A DNA stretch of 64,000 nucleotides from positions 14,140-78,139 of the forward strand of contig VXCM01002616.1 of NCBI GenBank assembly GCA_014773175.1, given 5' to 3'. The notes beneath the pieces were generated by a model that was given only the letters and a program-made list of their open reading frames with translations, made no database searches and was not told the origin of the DNA. How positions within the stretch are numbered: position 1 is the first letter of the stretch; each line of letters opens with the position of its first letter. Below are positions 55,529 to 64,000 of the stretch, one piece after another. Made by a program: the position numbers and the translations under genes. Origin of the DNA: Lucifuga dentata (Eukaryota; Chordata; Actinopteri; Ophidiiformes; Bythitidae).

Positions 55529-57924
55529 CTGGCCGTGATCTTGACAGGAGCCTTTAAAATCTCTGGCTCTCTGCTGTGACTGTCTCTGTGATGGATTGGA
55601 ACAATCTCTACACACAAAAAACATGTGCACAAAAGTCCACATAACAGTACACACACATACACAAAATTCTCCCAAATAGCTACGTAGAAAGAAAACAGCC
55701 AAAAACAAAATGTCAATGCACATTCTTAAAGTGTTCTACTCCCAGCTGCCACTTCATCCCTAATGGCCATAAACAACAGATAAACACAGGTTGTGTGAGT
55801 ACCAGATGCTTCTACAGCCAAATGTCACTTGTCAGGTGGATTTTATGGATGTTCCAATTTGCCTATGACATATAAAACATATGTGCATGCATGTTAAAGA
55901 ATAATTGCCTACTGCTGCCAAGACAGTTCAAGTGAGAGACACAACAAATTCATAATGGCATATAGCCAGCTGCCAAGAAGACAGAATTAGGTTGAAATGC
56001 ATGAAGATGTGGGAAAAGTACATGCGTATGGACATTATTTTCTAATGCGCACAATCTGTTTATTCATCCATCTTTTAACCTATTGACTTATACTGAACAC
56101 AGCAGGTGCAGTGCTTGCTGCAAACTAATTTTGTGAGGAGCAAGTGAGAGCACGCTATCAAACTTCTGCACACATGCATATCACTGTATAAAAAGGAAAA
56201 GCTGCAAGGCAATGCCACTTACTGTAACATACCGAACCATACTGAGTTTGCTGCCGACTGTCTCTAAATAAAAGACATTTTTACATTGGATATGCTTTTT
56301 AAAGTCCCTAGCAGTGAAACCACACCAGCAAAAATGCTGTCATTACAGTCTAAAAGGAGTTTGTGGTGCTTTGACATGCAAGTACACCACTTAAGCAATT
56401 TGGTTCTCCAAATGGTTATTGCTGCCATTCTGGATACCAGCCTCTGAACTCATGGGCTCCACCTGAGAAATATGTCTATGTGAGTCGTCTTTTTTCTTTT
56501 TTTTTTTTTTTTTTTTTTTTGATTGTATGAACTGTGTGTAGTGTGCTTTCTGCCATGACATATTCATTTAGCAGCCAATGTGGAAAAACATGTTACAATT
56601 TAGAGACATCTCTGGAATCAGACAAAGGATATAAGCTTTTAGAACTTGACAATGCCATGTGAAAAGAAAATGTACTGCAATTCCGTTCTTGTTTCTTCTT
56701 CCCTTTTCTCCTTCCAACCATATCTTAACTTGATTCAGATTGATCCATGCAATAGTGGTGGGACCGCCGAGGATGGAAGGTTCACAGATCCTACAGCATA
56801 GGATAAGCCTTCCAGTGGAGTGGGGAGAGGGAACAGCAAGAGATCACCTTCAAAGGGATATACACTAGCCTTTTGCTGGTTTGTGAATGTTTAAAATATT
56901 ATTTGAGTGTGTGTACGTATATTTATGTGTGTGCACAAAACATTTGATGCATGTAAAGCATAGGGGAGGCATTTTTATCTTTCTGATAGACATTTCTTTT
57001 ATTTGATCTGTTGCCTAAGAGGTCAAACATTTACAAATAAATACATGTAGGAGGACAAGGACAAAAATAAATAGAACAGAATTAGAATACAAATAAACAG
57101 AAATTATATTAATAACTAAAAATGGAAAAATCTGTATAATGAGTGTTAATTATGTTTGTAGAAATACTGCTGGCTACACAGTTGCATTGATAATTGTGGA
57201 AAATATGCCATTCGGCATCAGCTCTAACATATGCCGTATTGAGGTGCTTCTAAAACATATGTAAGAAGCAAAGCATTTGGCAGTATGTGCTGTATGTTTG
57301 TTAGCAAAAGAGTCTTGGTTAAAACAAATCTGGATGTAAAAGAGACACTGAAACTGTTTTAAAAGTAAGATTATAAGACAGCACACAGCTTTGTGATGAC
57401 AGTCCAGAAAAAAGAGCCGGTTCAGCTTCAATCTCAGAATATTAGAAGCCGATCCTCTTTCACAACATGTTCCAATATACACAGAGAAAATTAATCTAAA
57501 CTACCTCCAAGTTTCAACTGCATTTCAGGGTCCAGATAATTGCGAAAGAGCCTATTTCAGACATCCAGGTGGCAGCATGCTTTTGAGGCTTAAGACTTCC
57601 CATACCACCCACAATCAGCATCATCCTTCAGGACTTCAAACACTTCCTCTGTTCTCCAAACCCTGCAGCCCCCACTCTCTTGGGGAACCAAGCACCTGGC
57701 CAAGAGTTTCATATTCCTCTCAGGTGTGCTTCCACCGCATTGCACTGCCTTGATATGCACACATATTATGTACTGTATTGGCATTCTATTTTTCTAATAG
57801 TTAGTATTTTACTTTCAAAGTAGGCCACCACTGAAGGACAGAGTACTTTCCCTGCCTACCAATTTCATCAGATGGAGGATGAATGATCTCCATATCCCTC
57901 TCAGGTTTATAGTATCTGGCAGTG

Positions 57925-57926
<2 letters not shown>

Positions 57927-57968
<42 letters not shown>
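57927..57968. repeat. (GT)n microsatellite
   Basis: GT dinucleotides ending GTGCGTGC. Confidence 0.95.
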
Positions 57969-57973
<5 letters not shown>

Positions 57974-60085
57974 CTCTATAAAGCTTCTGAAAATAAACTT
58001 CTGCTTTATAAATATGGCACTGACATATTACTGAACCTAATTGTGACACTGCACCATTTATATGAAATCACTTTTATCTTTAAAATATCATGACTTCTCC
58101 TATATTTCCTTCCTCAAAAAAATTCTCTACACTGAAATACCGTCCTGTTCATCCCATTTCTCTCCTCACTGTCTTTTTTCACACTCTCTCACAACCTCAT
58201 CCTCTCAGCCCATCCTCTATCTTTGTTGTAGGTCTTCTTATTATTAGATGGGAACTCACAGACAGTATTCCCAATGGCCATCCATGGGCTCTTCCTTATG
58301 GGACCCCAAAGATATAAAAGCAGCAGCGAAAACTCATACTGACTCCATTCCAGAGTCAAACACAGTGTACGTATGTTGGAAGGTAATGGATACACACTTC
58401 CACCCCCACTCCCGGCTAGCTAGCATACAGCTAGCTGGCTCACTCGCATGCTAGGTAGCCAGTATCACACAAGCTTGTTGAGTGCTTGGTTATACAAATG
58501 TTAGGTGAGCATACAAATAGAAACAGTCCAGGAACAAATAATAACTTTATGAAACTAATAATTTGTAGTTGCTGACACTGTCAGATGTGTTGGTTCAACT
58601 TTATTCTCATTTTTGAGCCTGCTGCTGTGTCAATGGACCCGCAAGAAATCACTACGCCACCCAGCATCCAGCACGTGGCAAATTTGTAAGGACCTAGCAG
58701 GACCGCAGCCTAACACATGGGAGGTTTTCACTACATTCTCTCTCCATGCAGGCACCCCAGCTGACCAGAAAGAGTGGCTAAAGCACCAAAGACTAGATTC
58801 CTCTGTCGGCTTCCTGCATGCAAACGCAGCAAACTGTATTGAAAGGAAACAACGCACATTGTCATCAAATGTTTATTAGTCTTGTGTGTCTTTTCCTGTA
58901 GCATGGAGTAAAGCTTTGCATACCATATCTGACTTCAGTACAGGCAGTACAGCATATCAAAATTAAATTAGCTTTTGGACAAAAACGCTTACCTTCATTC
59001 TCCAAAAATGTATTTGTAGAGCTTTTTTTATTGAACAATGAATAACTATGATAGGTCTGCTAACAGTAATGGCCTCAGCCTGATATTATGAACTCACAGC
59101 AGAGATTTGGTTTCCTGAGAGAAATGAATGAGACAGAACAGCTACTCAGCATATCATGCTGGCCCATCACTGAGTGGGCCCAGTGGAACTAATGAACTTC
59201 TGTAGAAACATACAACTGGATTTTCATAGTCAGTCCCCAACGAATGGCAGAGTAAAATACAGTCTTGCTTGCGCACACACAAGCGCACATCTCATTATGT
59301 GTTTAATGTTGATTCATCTCTTCAGAGAGAAACTCAATTCTAAACAAACATTCTGATCCCTGTGTGTGCTTTCAATTGCTTAAAGAGGAGGGGACAATCA
59401 CAAGTCTCTGCCCTTAGAAGCTTGATTAGTAGTTCAAGAGGAATATGTGGTGGCTGTGCTTTCCAAGACAGTCGATAAAATAATTGTCAGCAGACAACTC
59501 CGTATTCATCTTGTGTCTGTGGCTTTATGCCAGGGTGATACGGACATGGAAAGAGAGGCATGGGTGTTGTGTTTTTTTTTTGTTTGTTTGTTTTGTTTTT
59601 TTGCACAGTAATAACCAAAAGTTTTTTGTTTTTTTTTTTTGTCAGAAAGCTTTTCAACCAAAACTGAGTATTGAAAAGGTAACTTCTATTTTGTAAACTA
59701 CTGTTTTTATTGCTTTCTAAATATGCCACAGTGCCGTACAGACAGAGGAAAAGGCAAACAATCATGTCACAGAACATAAAGAAATTCATTGTTGTGAAGC
59801 ACAACAACAAAAATACCTTCGTTGCCTTCCAATTTCTCCAATTTTAGCACAGCACATAAGCATCGCATATCTGGTTTATCTGTAGACAAGTACACTGGTG
59901 AAGAACCGTGTCGTGATACACAGAAGCAAATGCTTCCAGTAATATTTGTTTCATTAGTATTAAAAATCTTTACTAAATATATTGTAGTGAGAGCTGACTA
60001 GTACACGGGCCATCAAAGAATTTATAACAATCCATTGAATGCAGTTTTGTACCAGAAAGGCTCCACAGGAGGAATGGTTAAGTGA

Positions 60086-61639
60086 GCTCATAGGAAACAA
60101 TCTGGAGATAATGGTCAGCAATTTTCTTGGATCACAGACTACGATAAAATTGAACTGACACCTGTTGAATATACTGAGTATAGACCACAAGACATAGAGA
60201 ATGATACTGACCCTGAAAATAATTTCTTCAAGAATGTCTCATACAGTTGCTGTTACTATACTGATGATCAATTTAATACAAAAGTTAAGTTTGATCATAA
60301 ATTGTCAATTATTCACTTTAATAGTAGAAGTTTATATGTTAACTTCCAAAACATCAAAAATTATTTAAATCAATTTAGAAAAACATTTAATGTAGTAGCC
60401 ATATCTGAAACCAGGCTCACCCCTGAAAAGGGGGTGGATTTTGAGCTGAACGGGTATGAACTGTCTTATGTCAACAGGAAAAACAAAAAAGGAGGAGGTG
60501 TGGCTCTGTATGTGCAGAATAATCTCAATTTTAAGGTTGTGGAAAGCATGACTGCTACTACTGATGATGTTCTGGAATGTATTACCATAGAAATCTACAT
60601 GGAAAGAAAGAAAAATGTAATTGTAAGCTGTATATATAGGGCACCTGGATCCAATATAAAATTATTTATTAACAAATTGGAGGAAATGTTTTCTAAAAAA
60701 AATCAGAAAGACATGTTCATATGTGGTGATTTCAATATAGACCTGTTAAATCCAAATAAGCACAAAATGACTGAAGAGTTTATAAATACAATGTATAGTT
60801 TGAGTCTTTACCCAGTAATCACTAGACCTAGTAGAATAACATCACACGCTGCCACTCTAATAGATAATATATTCAGAAATGTTATGGAGGACAATAAAAT
60901 GAGTGGGCTGCTAATAAATGACATCAGTGACCGTCTACCAGTTTTTATAGTTTACAACAGCAGCTGCAAGAAGCAAAAGGATTTTACTAAGTATAAATAC
61001 AAACGAGTGAGAACGGAAGAATCTGTAAATGCTTTTAGAAGTGAATTACTAAAACAAAACTGGAAAGTAATATATGAAGAGGACGATATCGATAAAGCAT
61101 ATGGAGCTTTTCTAAATATATTCAAATCACTGTATGACAAAAACTGTCCAATAAAGCAATACAGAAAAAAACAAAATTATTTAGAAAGTCCATGGATTAC
61201 GAAGGGACTACAAAATGCTTGCAAAAAGAAAAATACTTTATACAGAGAATTCATAAAATATAGAACTATAGAAGCCGAAAGCAAATATAAAAAATACAAA
61301 AATAAACTAACCAAAATTATAAGAGCAAGTAAGAAGGAATACTATAATAAAATATTAGAAGATAACAGAAATAACACCAAAGGCTTATGGAAAGTGTTGA
61401 ACAGAATTATTCGAAATGGCTCTGGAAACTGTAGTTACCCACAATATTTTGTTGAGAATGAAATTAACATATACAGTATGGATGATGTGGTTAATGGTTT
61501 TAATGGTTTCTTTGTAAATGTTGGACCTAAACTCGCTGAAGCGATCAACGCACCAGATATATCAGTAGGGGGGGCTGTTGATGATCTTGTGAATAGAAAT
61601 CCATGCTCAGTTTTTCTTGGATCAGTAGAAGAAAAATAA
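60086..61639 (+). pseudogene. LINE endonuclease region (APE-like), terminated by stop
   Basis: Open frame after the TGA at 60083-60085, ending at TAA 61637-61639. Numbering residues from the TTG at 60302: FNSRSL (6-11) carries the first conserved Asn, ISETRL (34-39) the catalytic Glu, GGGVALYV (64-71) and CIYRAPGS (110-117) are family landmarks, and GDFN (142-145) holds the catalytic Asp/Asn. LIDNIF follows at 186-191. The last motif, normally SDH, reads SDRLPVF (209-215), so the catalytic His is Arg (codon CGT at 60932-60934). A basic helical linker (for example KKEYYNKILEDNRNNTKGLW) leads toward RT. The frame clearly continues after the stop (IIDTVSKCKNK...), so the stop is a lesion in one long ORF2, not a natural end. 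Confidence 0.85.
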
Positions 61640-63251
61640 ATTATTGATACAGTTAGTAAATGTAAGAATAAAATGTCTACCGACTGTAACGACATTGATA
61701 TGACAATTGTAAAGAANGTTAGTAAATGTAAGAATAAAATGTCTACCGACTGTAACGACATTGATATGACAATTGTAAAGAATATTATAGATAGTATTGC
61801 AAAACTACTAACTCACATCTACAACTTGTCCTTCCAAACTGGTAAATTTCCAAACAAAAATGAAAATTGCAAAAGTTATCCCTCTGTATAAAGCTGGGGA
61901 CAGACACCACTTTACCAACTATAGGCCTGTTTCTTTGCTGCCCCAATTCTCGAAAATACTGGAAAAACTATTTACTGTAAGGTTAGACAAATTCATTGAG
62001 AAACATAATTTGCTGAATGACAGCCAGTATGGATTCAGATCAAACAGGTTGACATCTCTGGCACTAATGGAGCTCATAGAAGAAATTACCAATTGTATAG
62101 ACAAAAAAAAATATGCAGTGGGAGTATTTACTGATTTAAAAAAAGCTTTTGACACCATCAACCATGATATACTACTTAAAAAATTGGAAAGGTATGGTAT
62201 CAGAGGGATTGTACTGAATTGGTTAAAAAGCTATTTAAGAAACAGGCAGCAGTTTGTAAAGATAGGTGAAAATAAATCAACTTGCATGGACATTACCTGT
62301 GGAGTCCCCCAGGGGTCAGTTTTGGGACCAAAATTGTTTATTTTGTACATAAATGACATATGTAGAGTATCACATATATTAAAATTTGTGTTATTTGCAG
62401 ATGATACCAACATTTTTTGTTCTGGGGAGAATTTACAGCAGCAGCTTTTGGAGGTGATCACAATGGAAATGAATAAATTAAAACGGTGGTTTGACATGAA
62501 TAAGCTATCATTAAATTTGAACAAAACAAAGATTATGCTGTTTGGAAATGGTAAAGTTAAAACTAATGTGCAAGTGATGATTGATAATGTTTACATTGAA
62601 AGGGTTTATGAAAATAAATTTCTGGGTGTAATATTAGACCACAAAATCTGCTGGAAACCCCATATAACCTATGTGCGGGCAAAACTGGCAAGGAGTATTG
62701 CAGTTCTAAGAAAAGCAAAAGACATTTTGGATCATAAAGCGTTACACATTCTGTACTGTTCACTTGTTTTACCATATCTGAATTATTGTGTAGAGGTTTG
62801 GGGTAACACATACAAAAGCAATTTACGCCCTTTATGCATATTACCAAAAAGAGCCATTAGAATAGTGAATAATGTGGGATACCGAGAACACACTAATTTA
62901 CTATTCCTAAAATCGCATTTACTGAAATTAATAGATCTAGTAGAATTTAAGACTGCTCAAATAATGTACAAAGCAAGAAATAATTTATTGCCAGGTAACA
63001 TATAAAGAATGTTCTCAGACAGAGAGGGGGGCTATAATTTAAGGGGAGAGTACAATTTTAAAAATCATTGTGTTCGTACCACCATGAAGAGTATGTGTAT
63101 TTCAATCTGTGGGGTGAAATTGTGGAACAGTTTGGTTACTGAACTTAAACAGAGTAAAACTATATATCAATTTAAGAAAATGTACAAAAAGATCATTTTT
63201 GAGAGGTATAGTGAGGTGGATGGGTTGGTAGGAGCGGGAGGTACTTGTTAA
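61640..63251 (+). pseudogene. LINE reverse transcriptase and C-terminal region, broken
   Basis: Continuation of the same ORF2. After the TAA at 61637 the frame runs to about 61856, where an extra A in an A-run (AACAAAAATGAAAA) moves it into the frame that opens at the ATG at 61860. From that ATG: YRPVSLLPQFSKILEK (21-36), YGFR (57-60), FTDLKKAFDTINH (90-102), CGVPQGSVLGPKLF (147-160) and FADD (179-182), so the RT catalytic boxes are intact. A TAA at 63003-63005 follows PGNI. The same frame resumes with RMFSDREGGYNLRGEYNF and a C-terminal KLWNSL...QFKKMYKKIIFERY region, ending at 63251. An assembly-type 65-nt duplication around N 61717 lies in the RT upstream region but preserves frame. Confidence 0.87.
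61652..61782. other. 65-nt duplication flanking a single N in the LINE
   Basis: 61652-61716 and 61718-61782 are identical around N at 61717. Period 66 keeps the ORF frame, but the extra 22 residues are not expected in the protein. Confidence 0.85.
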
Positions 63252-63550
63252 GTTATGTCTGATTGACTGGATTAGTAGCTTTGGATGGATACGGAGTAGT
63301 AGCTTAGTGTTAGTAAGTCTGTTTATGTGTTGTATACATGTTAAAATTTGAGAAAATTGTTTGAGTGATGAAGAAGGGGTAGGATTTAATAAGTATATAC
63401 TTCTTCCTGCTCCTTTTCGAACATGTAATGCATGTAAAAAAAAAAAAAATTATTTTGCTTGATGTTTATGAGTTTGATATATATTAATGTTACGTTATTT
63501 GTTACTCTTTTGTTTTGTGTATTTGTTCTGCATATTTCAGCATGTTCGAA

Positions 63551-63588
63551 ATAAATCAAAATCAAATCAAATCAAATCAAATCAAACA
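63551..63588 (+). repeat. (ATCAA)n 3' tail of LINE
   Basis: Pentanucleotide run of about seven imperfect ATCAA units directly after the AT-rich LINE 3' region (TTCGAAATAAATCAAA). A short tandem tail in place of poly-A is usual for CR1/L2-group elements, so this marks the 3' boundary. Confidence 0.8.
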
Positions 63589-64000
63589 ATCACTTGCATG
63601 GCTCCTGGCACTAAGAGAAGCATACTAGAATGGTTCATGTCTCTCTTGTAAGCAATGGGGGGTCCTTACCTTGAGATAACGCTCTGAAATGACTTATCAT
63701 CTTCAACTGGTTGAAAAAAAAAAAAATGCTGCTATTCTACCTCTAGTGGTCTGTATTACTCAGGTGTTTCTTTAGCACACTTACAGGCAGGGCAATGAAA
63801 GTGAAGGGTAAATTTAAGTGACATATTGTATGTAATGTCAACACTATTAAAAAAAAAAAAATCAGCATGGGGTCTGCATTGTTTTTTTCTGCTCTACTGC
63901 ATTACAAATCAAGCAGGGAGGATGGCCGTACTCTAACATTCTCTTTCTCTTCCACCCACAGCATTTCCCTCAACACTGACTTCTTCTGTCCATTGCTTGA

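Larger units (their letters stand above)
59765..63582 (+). mobile_element. APE/RT-type non-LTR retrotransposon (CR1/L2/Rex1-like group)
   Basis: A nearly full-length LINE coding region, inserted antisense to diaph2. Recognisable coding begins by about 60086, where the frame opens after a TGA, and similar-looking open frame in the same phase extends back to about 59798. Order: endonuclease, linker, reverse transcriptase, C-terminal region, then an AT-rich 3' end with a (ATCAA)n tail at about 63551-63588. The outer bounds given here follow a candidate 10-bp target-site duplication (CAAACAATCA at 59755-59764 and 63583-63592) and are uncertain. The clade within the CR1/L2/Rex1/Daphne-like assemblage is not resolved from motifs alone. 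The element is inactive: two in-frame stops, one frameshift and a lost endonuclease histidine. Confidence 0.85.
43924..64000 (-). other. diaph2 intron upstream of exon A (partial)
   Basis: At least 20 kb without a recognised formin exon. The preceding exon should end the sequence for FATQ-K and donate one base of a valine, leucine or methionine codon, and I could not find it. Contents: short inverted repeats at 48183-48241, a 24-bp palindrome at 49622-49645, a CGCA/CA microsatellite at 55447-55527, GT repeats at 57927-57968 and a LINE at about 59.8-63.6 kb. The remaining stretches are AT-rich single-copy-looking sequence with no feature I can name. Confidence 0.7.

Noticed and set aside
55405..55723. 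Two 102-103 codon minus frames
   Set aside because: Translated CA/CGCA repeat; Cys-Val runs are repeat artefacts.
57590..57784. 64-codon minus frame (GGCRVWRTEEVFEVLKDDADC)
   Set aside because: Looks protein-like at first sight, but has no acceptor/donor in phase and no similarity to diaphanous formins or transposases that I recognise.
58613..58879. 88-codon plus frame with a 75-codon minus frame opposite
   Set aside because: Both strands open over a locally GC-richer stretch; neither product resembles a known family or a formin segment.
63940..64000. Plus-strand splice-acceptor-like sequence (pyrimidine tract then CCACCCACAG) at the window end
   Set aside because: No coding homology follows within the 38 nt available and the host gene is on the other strand; cannot be judged without downstream sequence.

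Overview
The window is AT-rich vertebrate nuclear DNA, almost certainly from a teleost fish. It holds one recognisable host gene: an interior part of a diaphanous-type formin, best matched to diaph2, on the minus strand. The teleost assignment rests on the repeats: a LINE relic with the well-known fish L2-type 3' end, two Tc1-like transposon remnants, a (CATC)n repeat followed by the GGAGCCTATCCCAGC-type fish repeat, hAT-like termini, a CR1/L2-superfamily LINE, and very frequent CA/GA/AT microsatellites.

The gene reads from high to low coordinates. Five consecutive coding exons are visible at 43923-43825, 39855-39761, 22499-22398, 17772-17533 and 10207-10078. All five have GT/AG boundaries and compatible phases. 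Together they encode 221 complete codons, about half of an FH2 (actin-nucleating) domain, including the GNYMNAGS hallmark and the continuation into LRDTKS. The FH1 and N-terminal FH2 exons should lie beyond 64000, and the rest of FH2, the coiled-coil tail and the DAD should lie before position 1. I found none of them inside.

Layout: 1-10077 is intron downstream of the last visible exon and carries an L2-type LINE relic at about 2816-4117 and two strong palindromes near 8.3-8.5 kb. 10208-17532 is an intron with a hAT-like terminus and fish repeats. 17773-22397 is an intron with a Tc1-like remnant that contains a fold-back inversion. 22500-39760 is the largest complete intron visible. 39856-43824 is a short intron with a second Tc1-like remnant. 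43924-64000 is at least 20 kb of upstream intron, with a 3-4 kb APE/RT-type LINE near its far end (about 59.8-63.6 kb), inserted antisense to the host gene. That LINE is the only other substantial coding material, and it is broken by two stops and a frameshift.

Seventeen single-N gaps punctuate the window. Three are flanked by exact or near-exact 64-67 nt duplications, and most others lie in homopolymers or microsatellites, so they look like unmerged contig overlaps. I found no convincing undescribed biological system. The most unusual structures are the fold-back inversion in the Tc1 relic, the paired palindromes near 8.4 kb and a long-range inverted repeat around the L2 relic.
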